Part shown: one piece after another, positions 36,479 to 46,350 of the stretch | How positions within the stretch are numbered: the stretch's first letter is position 1 | How the letters are laid out: each line of letters starts with the position of its first letter | Assembly (NCBI RefSeq): GCF_000983115.1 | Contig: NZ_CGIH01000031.1 | Location: forward strand, 1-64,000 | Direction: 5' to 3' | From: Syntrophomonas zehnderi OL-4 | Lineage (GTDB): Bacteria; Bacillota; Syntrophomonadia; Syntrophomonadales; Syntrophomonadaceae | DNA: 64,000 bases | Translations under genes and position numbers: made by a program | The notes under the pieces: model-generated | What the model saw: only the letters and a program-made list of their open reading frames with translations | Database searches by the model: none | Told to the model about the DNA's origin: nothing

Positions 36479-36745
36479 TTAAAGTCTTTTGTAAAACAAC
36501 CATGCCAATATAAAACCCAGGATAGTAAAAAAATTAATATTTAACATGAAGCCAAAGCTTAATGTAAATACGTGCAAATCCATCGTAAAGGTAGGTAGTC
36601 CAACACTTTGCACCCTTCCTAATATGGAAAGGCCCGGCCATAATTTAATAATAGCGTCCCCTATCCAACCCCCAATAATTCCACCCAAAGCCAGAAGCAA
36701 TAATAACAACTGCCAGCCGGGGTAAGTACGACTCCTATTCGTCAA
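36479..36745 (-). CDS. Small membrane protein, DUF4321-like
   Basis: 88 aa with a basic N-terminus (TNRSRTYPGW) and two hydrophobic segments (about 12-28 and 58-85). A start at TTG 36,745 is set by GGAGGT 6 nt before it; longer readings have no signal. Small proteins of the DUF4321 type occur in this position (near maf) in other Clostridia. The function is unknown. Confidence 0.7.
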   Translation of the reverse strand: MTNRSRTYPGWQLLLLLLALGGIIGGWIGDAIIKLWPGLSILGRVQSVGLPTFTMDLHVFTLSFGFMLNINFFTILGFILAWLFYKRL

Positions 36746-36824
36746 AATACTACCTCCAGCATATATTTTTTCAAGTGTAGCATTCCCCTTGTTTAAAAAC
36801 AAGGACGTCCCCCGGCATCCTAAC

Positions 36825-37463
36825 TTAACTGTTAAGGGCCAGATTAAAACTCAAAACTTCCAAATTAACGGATAAATCAACATTGCGCAGGGTAACTTCA
36901 TGCGGCACCCGCAGAACTTTAGGAGAAAAATTTAATATAGCGGTAACCCCGGCCGTAATTAACCTGTCGGTTACCTCCTGAGCCACCTGAGCCGGAACCG
37001 TAACAATGCCTACTTTAATATTATGCTCCTTAATCCTTTGATCCATCTGTTCCAGTGGTTCGATCGTTGTTTCACCAAGTTTTTGTCCGATTCTACCCGG
37101 GTCATTATCCAAAATAGCGCAGACCGAAAACCCACGGTCTTTAAATCCCTGATACAGCGCCAGTGCGGATCCTAATTTACCCGCCCCGACAATAATTACA
37201 TTCCACTGCTGGTCAAGCCCCAGTATTTTAATTAAATAACCATAAAGTTCCTCCACTTTATAACCTACTCCGCGTGTTCCAAATTCTCCAAAATAAGCCA
37301 GATCTTTGCGCACTTGAGCAGAACCTACCCCAACCCCGGCAGCTATCTCACCAGACGATACCGTATCTACCCCTTCATCAATCAGTTGATGAAGGTAACG
37401 CGAGTAAATAGATAATCTCATTACCGTAGCTTCGGGAATCTTGTAGACCTTCAAAACTTCCAA
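36825..37463 (-). CDS. rex: Redox-sensing transcriptional repressor Rex
   Basis: 212 aa. N-terminal winged helix (IPEATVMRLSIYSRYLHQL ... SSGEIAAGVGVGSAQVRKDLAYFGEFGTRGVGY, about 9-70) and a C-terminal Rossmann fold with VGAGKLGSALA (about 92-102) that binds NADH/NAD. It represses fermentation and respiration genes when NADH is low and releases when it rises. In a butyrate oxidiser that disposes of NADH as hydrogen, this signal is central (inference). Confidence 0.96.
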   Translation of the reverse strand: MEVLKVYKIPEATVMRLSIYSRYLHQLIDEGVDTVSSGEIAAGVGVGSAQVRKDLAYFGEFGTRGVGYKVEELYGYLIKILGLDQQWNVIIVGAGKLGSALALYQGFKDRGFSVCAILDNDPGRIGQKLGETTIEPLEQMDQRIKEHNIKVGIVTVPAQVAQEVTDRLITAGVTAILNFSPKVLRVPHEVTLRNVDLSVNLEVLSFNLALNS

Positions 37464-37609
37464 CTCCTTTTGGATCAGATAATCTACTTAACTATCAACA
37501 CTTTCATTGCAAGTTTTCTTCTAATGCTGCAAATATTGTTTTTTATCTTAGAATAAAAGATTAAATCCATTATACATTACTTGTGAAAAATGCATCAAAT
37601 ATTTGCACA

Positions 37610-37640
37610 TAAAAAACCCTTTTCCAACGAGTAAAAGGGC
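37610..37640 (-). terminator. Rho-independent terminator after the phosphate transporter
   Basis: On the minus strand GCCCTTTTA pairs with GGAAAAGGGT-type arms around CTCGTT, followed by TTTTTTA. Confidence 0.8.
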
Positions 37641-37716
37641 AAACAGGCAGGGGAGGATCTTTTGGTTTGATTTTTATGTAAGCTAAAGCCATCAATTAAA
37701 CGTAAAAATCACTTTC

Positions 37717-38709
37717 TTACAGAATGAAACCTGCAATCAAGCGATAAAATACTACCGCTACCACCGCCGCTGAAGGAATGGTTACAAACCAGGCGATAAT
37801 TATTTGGCGGGCAATATTCCAGCGTACACCTTTTAGCCTTTTGGCGGCACCGACACCCATAATCGAAGAAGATACAATATGGGTAGTGCTGACCGGAATA
37901 CCTAATTTACTGGCTCCGAAAATAACCATGGCCGAGGTAAAATCCGCTGCGAATCCATTGATGGGTTCAATTCTGAATATCTTCCCTCCCATGGTACGGA
38001 TGATTCTCCAGCCACCGAAAGCAGTACCCAGTGCCATCGCCAGGGCGCAGGCAATTTTAACCCACAGCGGAACTGAGAAGCTGCTAATCATGCCGGCACT
38101 AAAAAGACTCATGGTGATAATACCCATTGATTTCTGGGCATCGTTGGATCCGTGGGCAAACGAAGCCATACATGCGGTAACGATTTGTAAGTGTCTAAAC
38201 TGGCGGTTGGTTTTGGCAGGTGAGGAGTTTTTAAAGAGCCAGAATAAAATGGTCATTACTACGCTTCCGGCTATAAGTCCGATAACAGGCGAAGCCAGTA
38301 AGCCGGAAAAAATCTTAAAAAAACCCAACCAATTTACTTCCTGAGGCCCAAAACCGGCAATCGCTGCGCCGATCAGACCGCCTATCAAGGCATGGGAAGA
38401 ACTGCTCGGGATTCCAAAAAGCCATGTAAAGAGATTCCAGAATATAGCCCCAATCAAGGCAGCGACTATAACCTCAGGGGTAACCACCTCCGGATTTATA
38501 ATTCCCTTGCCTATGGTTGCGGCGACTGCAGTGCCGCTTAAAGCACCCAGGAAATTAAGGACGGCAGCTATTACGATGGCTGTACGGGGGCTTAGTGCTT
38601 TGGTTGATACTGAGGTGGCGATGGCATTGGCGGTATCGTGGAATCCATTGATATAGTCAAAAGCCAATCCCAGCAAGACAATAGCAACTATCCAGTAGAA
38701 GCTAAACAT
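37717..38709 (-). CDS. pit: PiT family inorganic phosphate transporter
   Basis: 330-aa symporter with about ten membrane helices. The PiT repeats are visible as FDYINGFHDTANAIATSVSTKALSP (about 17-41) and GIPVSTTHIVSSSIMGVGAAKR near 270-290, with FAHGSNDAQKSMG in the middle. The start overlaps the end of the PhoU-like gene by 8 nt. Only phosphate transporter in the window. Confidence 0.95.
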   Translation of the reverse strand: MFSFYWIVAIVLLGLAFDYINGFHDTANAIATSVSTKALSPRTAIVIAAVLNFLGALSGTAVAATIGKGIINPEVVTPEVIVAALIGAIFWNLFTWLFGIPSSSSHALIGGLIGAAIAGFGPQEVNWLGFFKIFSGLLASPVIGLIAGSVVMTILFWLFKNSSPAKTNRQFRHLQIVTACMASFAHGSNDAQKSMGIITMSLFSAGMISSFSVPLWVKIACALAMALGTAFGGWRIIRTMGGKIFRIEPINGFAADFTSAMVIFGASKLGIPVSTTHIVSSSIMGVGAAKRLKGVRWNIARQIIIAWFVTIPSAAVVAVVFYRLIAGFIL

Positions 38710-39334
38710 ATTTTACGGCGACTCCCTTAATGACGTTACTTACACTTTCACAATAATCCAGGGTAGTCTCCAAATGCTCATATATTTCTTTCCATTTGAT
38801 TATCTCAACTACATTATCGGTCTTTTCGAAAAGACGGGCTATACCTGCCCGGTAGAGATCGTCGCCATCGTGCTCAAAAGCCCGAATCTTTTCACAGGAT
38901 TCAATAATATCCTGGTGATTATCCCGGATGTCCCTCAAACATACTACTGCCGTCTTGATCTCTTCGGCAGCTTCTTCTAAAACATTGACCATTTCCAGCA
39001 CAAACTTTTCCTTAGGCCGCCCGGCTTTATAAATAACTACTTTTTCCATGGTACCCTGGATATGATCCAGCACCCGGTTTAATTCCTGGGCGAGCTTTAA
39101 AATATCTTCACGGTCAAAGGGTGTTATGAACGAGCTGTTGATGCGTTCGATCGTTTTAACATAGATCCTATCTCCGTGATGTTCCACCTCGTTTATTCTG
39201 TCCAGATTCATAGCCGGATCTCCCTGATTCTCAAAGAATGCCTTGAGAATGTGAGCCGCTTCACATATAGCTTCGGCACTGTCTTCAAAATAATCAAAAA
39301 AACGTTCGTTTTGGGGCTTTAACTTGATGCCCAA
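38702..39334 (-). CDS. DUF47/PhoU-like regulator of the Pit transporter
   Basis: 210 aa, all helical, with KPQNERFFDYFEDSAEAICEAA at the N-terminus and NEVEHHGDRIYVKTIERIN, then FEHDGDDLYRAGIARLFE: the E-x-x-x-D-type metal-binding repeats of PhoU-like DUF47 proteins. These are regularly coupled to pit genes and are thought to modulate uptake. Overlap with pit supports that here. Confidence 0.93.
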   Translation of the reverse strand: MGIKLKPQNERFFDYFEDSAEAICEAAHILKAFFENQGDPAMNLDRINEVEHHGDRIYVKTIERINSSFITPFDREDILKLAQELNRVLDHIQGTMEKVVIYKAGRPKEKFVLEMVNVLEEAAEEIKTAVVCLRDIRDNHQDIIESCEKIRAFEHDGDDLYRAGIARLFEKTDNVVEIIKWKEIYEHLETTLDYCESVSNVIKGVAVKYV

Positions 39335-39411
39335 ACTTATTCCTCCTAATTGTATACGTATCTTCGTTTTAATTATAGCAATCTTTTTATTAGTGAATTG
39401 TTAATAAAATG

Positions 39412-40683
39412 TTAACTATTCGTGAAAAGGCTCCCGGCTTCATCAAGGACATAAAATGAACCTGTGATCAATAAATACTCTTCATTTTCCAATATTTCCA
39501 AACCCTTTCTGACTGCTGCGGTGATACTCTCAACTGCGTAAACGTTTGAGGAAGTATAAATCTGTCTTAATAAAGTCGCCGTTTGCTGCCAGTTCTGACT
39601 GCGTTCGCCCGCCGGTCTGGTCACAACCACTGCCCGGGTCTGATCTTTTAAAACACCTAGACTGGCTTCTATATCCTTGTCATCCAACATACCGCACACC
39701 AGAACTCTTTTTTGCTGCGGGCAAAGCTCCTGCAAAGATTTTGCCAAAGCCCGGGTTCCGTGAGGATTGTGGGCTGCATCGCCAATAACCAGAGGTTTTT
39801 TTTGGAGTATCTCCAAACGACCGGCCAGCTTAAAATGTGCCAGTGCTCTAACCAGGCATTTTTCTTCTACCCGGTAGCCCCGGTCGATTAATACTTCTAT
39901 CGTGCTTATGGCAGCAGCCAGGTTATTAAGCTGGTAATCACCCAGCAAGGCAAAAAACTGTCTTTTTAGATTAAAATGCCGCGATTTTAGATTAATATAC
40001 TGGCCTTGCAAGTCAGGCGGCTGGATTCTCGTAACCTGAACTTCATGGGACATAGTGATAGGAGCATCAAATCGGGCAGCCTGTTTCTTAACAACATCTT
40101 GGGCCGCTGCACATACTTCACCTAATACCACAGGCACACCCGGTTTGATGATCCCGGCTTTGTTCATAGCTATCTCTTCTATAGTATTACCGAGATAATC
40201 AGTATGATCATAATCTATGCTGGTTATTACTGCCACTTCCGGATTAACGATGTTAGTTGAGTCATATAAACCTCCCATGCCTACTTCCAAAACCGCTATA
40301 TCTACCTGCTGATCTCGAAAGTAAAGGAAAGCCAGGGCAGTAAGGATTTCAAACTCGGTCGGCTGATCACCATTCTCCAGCAGTAGTATCGGAATTAAAG
40401 CTTCAATCTGATCCAGGTAATATTTTAAAGTACCCTGGGTAATCTCCTGTCCGTTAATTGCATAACGTTCTGTGTAGGAATGCAGATGGGGCGAATTAAA
40501 TCGCCCCACCCGATAACCTGCTATACTTAAAATATCTGCAACCATCAGGGAAGTTGAACCTTTACCATTGGTGCCGGCAATATGTACCACCGGCAGGTTT
40601 TGTTGCGGTTGGGCCAGCAGACTTAAAAGATCGTTGATTCTTTTAAGGCCAGGCCTGCTGCCAGGTGCTGATATGCGCTGCAA
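39412..40683 (-). CDS. folC: Folylpolyglutamate synthase / dihydrofolate synthase
   Basis: 423 aa ATP-grasp-like Mur ligase fold that adds glutamates to folates. VVHIAGTNGKGSTSLMVADIL (P-loop, about 32-52), GRFNSPHLHSYTERY, VGMGGLYDSTN and TSIDYDHTDYLG (about 155-166). It begins at a TTG 12 nt after the valS stop. The frame is open further upstream into valS, and the start is about 10-15 residues later than usual, so the true start is not certain. Confidence 0.93.
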   Translation of the reverse strand: MQRISAPGSRPGLKRINDLLSLLAQPQQNLPVVHIAGTNGKGSTSLMVADILSIAGYRVGRFNSPHLHSYTERYAINGQEITQGTLKYYLDQIEALIPILLLENGDQPTEFEILTALAFLYFRDQQVDIAVLEVGMGGLYDSTNIVNPEVAVITSIDYDHTDYLGNTIEEIAMNKAGIIKPGVPVVLGEVCAAAQDVVKKQAARFDAPITMSHEVQVTRIQPPDLQGQYINLKSRHFNLKRQFFALLGDYQLNNLAAAISTIEVLIDRGYRVEEKCLVRALAHFKLAGRLEILQKKPLVIGDAAHNPHGTRALAKSLQELCPQQKRVLVCGMLDDKDIEASLGVLKDQTRAVVVTRPAGERSQNWQQTATLLRQIYTSSNVYAVESITAAVRKGLEILENEEYLLITGSFYVLDEAGSLFTNS

Positions 40684-40694
40684 TTGCTCCGTAA

Positions 40695-43340
40695 TTATGC
40701 CTGAAAGATCTGTAAACGTTGCTCTATACCTTCCTTCCTGCTAATTGCTTCCTGGGCCTTGGCCTTTTCTTTAGCTATCACGTCAGGCGGGGCTTTGGCT
40801 AAAAATGCCGAATTATTCAGTTTGCCTTCAGTTCTGGCCAGGTCAGCTTCTACTTGCTTAAGATCCTTTTTTAAACGGCCAATCTCCTTGCCAACATCGA
40901 TTACCCCTTCCAGCGGAACATATATTTCGGCCACGTTAGTTAAAGCCGATACCGCTTGGCGGGGCTTTACATCCATATTGGCAACCATTTCCAGTTGCGT
41001 TTTGGCCATGGCTTCTATATATCGGCCATAGTTTTTAAACAAGTCCCAATTAGCAGCGTTTTCCACCAGCATAATAGTATTTATGGAAGCGGCCGGGCTG
41101 ATGTTGAATTCGGCTCTGATATTGCGTAAGGCACGGGTTACAGCCATAATTGCCTGCATTCCCTCCACCGCCTCCGGCCAGATCTGTTTTTCGTCCTTAA
41201 GCGGCCAGGGATCAATCATGATGCTTTCTTGATGACCCGGCAGCTGTTGATATATTTCTTCAGTTATAAAAGGCATAAATGGATGCAGTAATCTTAATAT
41301 CCCCATATGCACATCACGCAAAACCTTTTGGGCTACCTGTTTTTCACGCAGGCTGGCGGAGTTGGTCAGCCGGGGCTTGGTCAGTTCGATATACCAGTCA
41401 CAATACTCATCCCAGATAAATTCATACAAACCCTTGGCTGCTTCACCTAGGTCATAACGCTCCAACAAGCGGGTGGTTTCTTCAGCTTTTAGGTTGAAGC
41501 GGGATAGAATCCAGCGATCCGCCAAGGTAAGCTCATCGGCATTAATTTCGATTGCTGCCATGCCTTCCAGATTCATCAGCACAAAACGGGAAGCGTTCCA
41601 GATCTTATTGGCAAAATTGCGGCTGTTTTCCACCTTGTCCCAGTGGAAACGTACGTCATTGCCGGGGGTCACCCCAGTTATCATGGAAAAGCGCAGGGTA
41701 TCCGCCCCATATTTTTCGATGACTTCAATGGGATCAATCCCATTGCCCAACGATTTGCTCATCTTGCGTCCCTGACCATCCAGGATCAAGCCATGGATAT
41801 TGACTTCATGAAAAGGAACCTGTCCGGTGTGTTCAATCCCGGAGAAGATCATCCGGGCCACCCAGAAGAATATAATATCACGTCCGGTTACCAACACACT
41901 GGTTGGGTAAAAATCTGCCATATCATCTGTGTCCTCTGGCCAGCCCAGGGTAGAGAAAGGCCAAAGGGCACTCGAGAACCAGGTGTCCAGAACATCTTCA
42001 TCCTGCTGAAGTTGACTGGAGGAACAGGCCGGACATATATCCGGGTCAGCCTTGCTGCAGATAATCTCACCGCAATCCTGACAATACCAGACCGGAATCC
42101 GGTGTCCCCACCATAACTGGCGGGAAATACACCAATCCCGAATGTTTTCCATCCAGCTAACGTAGATTTTGGTAAACCGTTCCGGGACGAAACGAATCTC
42201 TCCATTTAAAACTTTTTCAACGGCCGGTTTAACCAGGGGTTTCATCTTAACAAACCACTGCTTGGAAATCAAAGGCTCAATAACGGTATCACAGCGTTGG
42301 CAATGCCCCACCGCGTGGCGATGATCATCGATTTTTAGCAGGCTGCCATCAGCCTTAAGCCTCTCGACAATCTCCTTACGGCAAGCATAGCGATCCATGC
42401 CTGCAAATGGACCGGTTGCTGCACTCATGGTACCGTCCGGATTTATTACCACCAACTGTTCCAGGTGATGGCGCAGACCCATATCAAAGTCATTAGGGTC
42501 ATGGGCCGGGGTTACTTTAACCGCCCCGGTGCCAAATTCACGATCCACGTATTCATCAGCAAAAACCGGTATTTTACGCCCGACTAAAGGCAGTACAACA
42601 TTTTTGCCCAGCAAATGAGTGTAGCGTTCATCATCAGGATGCACGGCCACACCGGTATCCCCCAGCATAGTTTCCGGCCGGGTGGTGGCTATGACCAGAT
42701 ACTCGTCTGAATCCTCCACCGGGTATTTGATATGCCACAGGTAGCCGTCACTATCCTCGTGTTCCACCTCAATATCTGAAATAGCCGTTTGGCATTTGGG
42801 ACACCAATTAGTTATATAATTGCCCTGATAGATCAAACCTTTTTCAAACAGATTCACGAAGACTTCCCTTACCGCCCGGGAACAAGCCTCATCCATCGTA
42901 AAACGCTCCCGGCTCCAGTCGCAGGATGACCCCATTAAGCTGAGCTGCTGGGTAATACGACCGCCATATAAATGTTTCCATTCCCAGACCCTATCCAAAA
43001 ATTTCTCCCGCCCGAGATCATGGCGACTTAAACCTTCCTGTGCTAACGCTTCTTCCACCTTGGCTTGGGTTGCAATTCCGGCGTGATCGGTTCCGGGCAG
43101 CCATAGAGTTCGATAGCCCTGCATCCTGCGCCAGCGAGTCAGGATATCCTGCAGGGTATTATCCAACGCATGCCCCAGGTGTAATTGTCCGGTTACATTG
43201 GGGGGCGGCATTACAATTGTAAAGGTTTCTTTGCTTCTATCATTATCAGGGGCAAAATAGTTGCGGCTTTTCCAGAATGAATACCATTTTGCCTCCACGT
43301 CCTTAGGATCATACACACTAGGCAAACTATTTATCGACAC
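40695..43340 (-). CDS. valS: Valyl-tRNA synthetase
   Basis: 881 aa class Ia synthetase. HLGHALDN (HIGH, about 54-61), TTRPETMLGDTGVAVHPDD (editing), a zinc-type CPAC insert, KMSKSLGN (about 530) and a C-terminal coiled coil (about 815-881, EIGRLKKDLKQVEADLARTEGKL). No T-box motif was found in its upstream region (43,341-43,500), unlike leuS. folC follows at once. Confidence 0.98.
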   Translation of the reverse strand: MSINSLPSVYDPKDVEAKWYSFWKSRNYFAPDNDRSKETFTIVMPPPNVTGQLHLGHALDNTLQDILTRWRRMQGYRTLWLPGTDHAGIATQAKVEEALAQEGLSRHDLGREKFLDRVWEWKHLYGGRITQQLSLMGSSCDWSRERFTMDEACSRAVREVFVNLFEKGLIYQGNYITNWCPKCQTAISDIEVEHEDSDGYLWHIKYPVEDSDEYLVIATTRPETMLGDTGVAVHPDDERYTHLLGKNVVLPLVGRKIPVFADEYVDREFGTGAVKVTPAHDPNDFDMGLRHHLEQLVVINPDGTMSAATGPFAGMDRYACRKEIVERLKADGSLLKIDDHRHAVGHCQRCDTVIEPLISKQWFVKMKPLVKPAVEKVLNGEIRFVPERFTKIYVSWMENIRDWCISRQLWWGHRIPVWYCQDCGEIICSKADPDICPACSSSQLQQDEDVLDTWFSSALWPFSTLGWPEDTDDMADFYPTSVLVTGRDIIFFWVARMIFSGIEHTGQVPFHEVNIHGLILDGQGRKMSKSLGNGIDPIEVIEKYGADTLRFSMITGVTPGNDVRFHWDKVENSRNFANKIWNASRFVLMNLEGMAAIEINADELTLADRWILSRFNLKAEETTRLLERYDLGEAAKGLYEFIWDEYCDWYIELTKPRLTNSASLREKQVAQKVLRDVHMGILRLLHPFMPFITEEIYQQLPGHQESIMIDPWPLKDEKQIWPEAVEGMQAIMAVTRALRNIRAEFNISPAASINTIMLVENAANWDLFKNYGRYIEAMAKTQLEMVANMDVKPRQAVSALTNVAEIYVPLEGVIDVGKEIGRLKKDLKQVEADLARTEGKLNNSAFLAKAPPDVIAKEKAKAQEAISRKEGIEQRLQIFQA

Positions 43341-43548
43341 AGGCTGACCTCCTTAATATATGTATCTTAAAACTGAGACGATAACGATTTAATCTAGATC
43401 TAATTCTACTTAATAAGGACAACAAAGTGCAAGTCCTGCCATCTCTAACTGCAAATATGTCCCTTCGGTCGGTTGCCAAAATGTCCCTAGACGATTAAAC
43501 TTAATATGTGATATATATCGCAATATGGCTGGCCACAGGGGGGGTTTT

Positions 43549-44958
43549 ATGCCAAACGAAGAACTAACAACGTATAATCAGATAACCCGCATCGATGAAC
43601 TCCGCACCATCATTGATTTCGTAAGTGATGGGGTTTTAGTAACCGATGAACAAAGCAACGTCATCATGATTAACAAAAGTCATGCCCTGCTCGAGTTTGC
43701 TACACCCGATGAAATAATCGGCAAGAGCATCCCCAGGTTGGTTGATGAGGGCTACTACGTTGAATTAAAGCCCATCGAACTTACAGAATTAAAGGAATTC
43801 CTGCTAAGCAAACAATCCGTTAATTTCGAAATGATCACCCGATTACGCCGCCGACTTTTTATTACTACCAAACCTATTCTCAATGCTCAAGGGGAAATCA
43901 AGTATATCGTCTATACCTCCCGGGATATAACCGAAATGAAACGGCTGAGAAATGAGCTGGAAAAGGAGGCCTACCTGCGTAATCTCTATCAACAACAATT
44001 AACCAAAAAAATTGAAACAAACGTGTACTATTCCCAAAACTCCCAAATGAAATACGTCTTTGATATGGTGAAAAAGGTAAGCCAGGTTGACAGTGCCGTT
44101 TTTATAACCGGCAAATCCGGGGTGGGCAAAGGATTAGTTGCCAGCAAGATTCATGAATTAGGAATAAGAGCTCCACATCCTTTTATCCAGATTAATTGCG
44201 CAGCTATACCGGATAACCTGTTCGAATCGGAGATATTTGGTTATGAAGAAGGTGCCTTTACCGGAGCCAGGAAGCAGGGCAAACCGGGTTTGTTGGAATT
44301 AGCCGGCGAAGGCAGTGTTTTTTTAGATGAAATTACTGAACTGCCTATATCTCTTCAGGCAAAGTTCCTGCAGATACTGCAGGAAGGAGAATTCCGCCGG
44401 GTAGGAGGCACATCAACGATTCACCTTAAGTGCCGGATAATCTCGGCTACTAATCAACCCATCGATGAACTGCTCAAACAAGGCAAATTCCGCGAGGATT
44501 TATACTACCGGCTTTGTGTCGTGCCTATCCATGTGCCCTCCTTAAGTGAACGCCGGGACGAAATCTTGCCACTGGCGGAGATATTCCTGCGAAGGTTTAA
44601 TACCAAATACGGGTTAAACAAACAGTTTAGTCTGGAAGTTAAAAAATGGCTCCATGATTACGATTGGCCGGGAAACGTTAGAGAACTACAAAATATGGTG
44701 GAACGAATGGCAATCGTGTCTGATTCAGAATTCATTGAAATTAGTGACGTAACCCATGTTGAACATACCTCTACAAGCGGCGGCTACTACGTTAGCCTGG
44801 AACCAGATATAACGTTAAGAGAAGCCAATGAGAAAATTGAGAAAATGTTAATTGACAGGGCCAGCCAAAAATATAAAAATTCCCGGGAGGCCGCAGAGGC
44901 GTTAGGGGTAAGTCAGGCCACGTATTTGCGCAAAGCCGGAAAATATGCCGCAGATTAA
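43549..44958 (+). CDS. Sigma-54-dependent activator with PAS sensor
   Basis: 469-aa enhancer-binding protein. A PAS domain (about 15-130; IIDFVSDGVLVTDEQSNVIMINKS, ending YTSRDITEMKRL), the AAA+ domain with GKSGVGKGLVAS (Walker A), EEGAFTGARKQG (the GAFTGA loop that contacts sigma-54), VFLDEITELP (Walker B) and REDLYYRLCVVPIHVP, then a Fis-type HTH at the end (NSREAAEALGVSQATYLRKAGKYA). ATG 43,549 is chosen after a G-rich site. It converges with the butyrate operon, whose crt promoter is of sigma-54 type, so it is the obvious candidate regulator. The PAS ligand is unknown. Confidence 0.93.
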   Translation: MPNEELTTYNQITRIDELRTIIDFVSDGVLVTDEQSNVIMINKSHALLEFATPDEIIGKSIPRLVDEGYYVELKPIELTELKEFLLSKQSVNFEMITRLRRRLFITTKPILNAQGEIKYIVYTSRDITEMKRLRNELEKEAYLRNLYQQQLTKKIETNVYYSQNSQMKYVFDMVKKVSQVDSAVFITGKSGVGKGLVASKIHELGIRAPHPFIQINCAAIPDNLFESEIFGYEEGAFTGARKQGKPGLLELAGEGSVFLDEITELPISLQAKFLQILQEGEFRRVGGTSTIHLKCRIISATNQPIDELLKQGKFREDLYYRLCVVPIHVPSLSERRDEILPLAEIFLRRFNTKYGLNKQFSLEVKKWLHDYDWPGNVRELQNMVERMAIVSDSEFIEISDVTHVEHTSTSGGYYVSLEPDITLREANEKIEKMLIDRASQKYKNSREAAEALGVSQATYLRKAGKYAAD

Positions 44959-45045
44959 ATAGACGCAGATAGCGCGGATTTAATCAGCAACCTTAATTGT
45001 GACCCGGCCATTTGTGGGAGCGACCTTTGGTCGTTTGAATTATTC

Positions 45046-45229
45046 TTTAACTAACAATACGATATCTACAGCATCATCACATATGCTTGAGAAAACCCGG
45101 TAACTTGGACTGGGATCTTTTGGTAAAACAGCCGTAGCGGCAACCCTAATTATGAACGAAGTCCATATTATCAGTACCCGATAGGGTAAAGCTTTAGCTT
45201 CCGGTGGGAAGCAGGGAATCCCCATCCTC
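45046..45229 (-). repeat. Dispersed repeat, copy 1
   Basis: Reads in reverse complement as CACCGGAAGCTAAAGC..., CCCTATCGGGTACTGATAAT, ATGGACTTCGTTCATAATTA, GGGTTGCCGC, and GTTACCGGGTTTT with TCAAGCATATGTGATGATGC. It matches 53,954-54,128 (plus strand) over nearly its full length with clear divergence. Its ATGGAC-TTC-GTTCAT hairpin is preserved with a G-T pair. Confidence 0.8.
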
Positions 45230-45263
45230 CTCACCCCTTACTCCTTACTTTTTTCGCAGTTGT

Positions 45264-45339
45264 GCCCTGTGGGCCAGGGGAAATGGCAGTCAGCCGGAGT
45301 GCTGGGTCAAGGAAACGACCACATTCCCCCTGTCAGGGC
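45264..45339. other. Candidate structured RNA or hairpin element
   Basis: GCCCTG (45,264-45,269) pairs with CAGGGC (45,334-45,339). Inside, AGGGG-AAATG pairs with CATT-CCCCCT with one bulge, and CAGC-6 nt-GCTG forms a small top hairpin. It lies between convergent genes. I did not recognise a known riboswitch. Confidence 0.4.
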
Positions 45340-45402
45340 AGGCTGTTGGAAAGGAGTATATAAATGGGAATAACTAAACGATAATACAGTTTTTAAGAGT
45401 GA

Positions 45403-46257
45403 TTAAGCATTATAGTTATAAAAACCTCGACCGGTTTTTTTACCCAGATATCCGGCCCGCACCTGGTTTTTCAATACCGAGCTGGCTCGATATTTAGGAT
45501 CACCGGTTTCATTATAAAGGGTATCGCAGATCGCTAAAGTGACATCGGCCCCGACCAGATCGCATAGGGCAAAAGGCCCCATCGGCCAGTTGGCACCCAA
45601 CTTCATGGCCGTATCGATATCCTCTACAGTGGCTAGCCCTTCCTGGAGGATAAAGGCTGCCTCATTCATACCCGGTATCAAGATCCGGTTTACGACAAAA
45701 CCCGGACCTTCTTTAACCCGTATGGGCTTTTTCCCTGTCTTAACACATAGTTCCATGATCGCCTGGACTACTTCTTCGCTGGTTTGCAATGCCGGAATGA
45801 CCTCTACCAGCTGCATAACCTGAGCCGGATTGAAAAAATGCATGCCTACAACTTGCTGGGGCCGGGCGGTGGCGGCGGCAATCTCAGTCAAACTAAGAGA
45901 TGAACTATTTGAAGCCAGGATCGTTTCCGGTTTACAGGTGACATCCAATTGCTGATAGACCTTTTTTTTGATCTCCATATTTTCAATTATAGCTTCAATA
46001 ACCAAATCGCAATCGGCCACATCCTGTAAATTAGCCGTGGTTTTGATCCTTGATAAAATGATCTTGTCTGAGCCTTCCGGGGCCTTACCTTTTTCAATAT
46101 TACGGGCGGCAAGTTTTCCGATCTTAACGACCGCCTTATCGGCAATGGCTTTGTCAATTTCGTATAAAACTACATCATAGCCGCTCTGGGCCATAACCTG
46201 GGCAATACCTAAACCCATTGTCCCTGCTCCTAAAACGGCAACTTTTTTAAATTCCAT
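45403..46257 (-). CDS. hbd: 3-hydroxybutyryl-CoA dehydrogenase
   Basis: Oxidises 3-hydroxybutyryl-CoA to acetoacetyl-CoA with NAD+, here in the oxidative direction. 284 aa with the Rossmann start VAVLGAGTMGLGIAQVMAQSGY, an early D in YEIDK that selects NAD+, ASNSSSLSLTEIA, and GMHFFNPAQVMQLVEVIPA with the catalytic His (about 138). Last gene of the operon, 93 nt after the CoA transferase. Confidence 0.97.
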   Translation of the reverse strand: MEFKKVAVLGAGTMGLGIAQVMAQSGYDVVLYEIDKAIADKAVVKIGKLAARNIEKGKAPEGSDKIILSRIKTTANLQDVADCDLVIEAIIENMEIKKKVYQQLDVTCKPETILASNSSSLSLTEIAAATARPQQVVGMHFFNPAQVMQLVEVIPALQTSEEVVQAIMELCVKTGKKPIRVKEGPGFVVNRILIPGMNEAAFILQEGLATVEDIDTAMKLGANWPMGPFALCDLVGADVTLAICDTLYNETGDPKYRASSVLKNQVRAGYLGKKTGRGFYNYNA

Positions 46258-46350
46258 CCTAACTACCTCCTTAGTTTAGGCGCTAATAATTGCGATTAAT
46301 TTTTTTAGGTTCTAAGCCTTGGCAACCTGTTTTTTTCCGCACTGGCCGGA

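Larger units (their letters stand above)
44959..45402. other. Non-coding gap with repeat and structured segment
   Basis: The gap between the activator and hbd has no gene I believe. 44,963-44,990 holds GACGCAGATAGCGCGGATTTA, a dispersed repeat word. 45,046-45,229 is a long dispersed repeat. 45,264-45,339 can fold into a compact stem. Confidence 0.6.

Noticed and set aside
37584-37605. Possible Rex operator upstream of rex
   Set aside because: TTGTGAA is present but the second half-site does not match; only one half-site is convincing.
43341-43548. T-box leader before valS
   Set aside because: No AGGGTGGNACCGCG motif or terminator was found.
45040-45234. Small frame sharing SICDDAV with one at 54,080-54,292
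   Set aside because: The similarity follows from the nucleotide repeat; the frames differ at both ends and have no translation signals.
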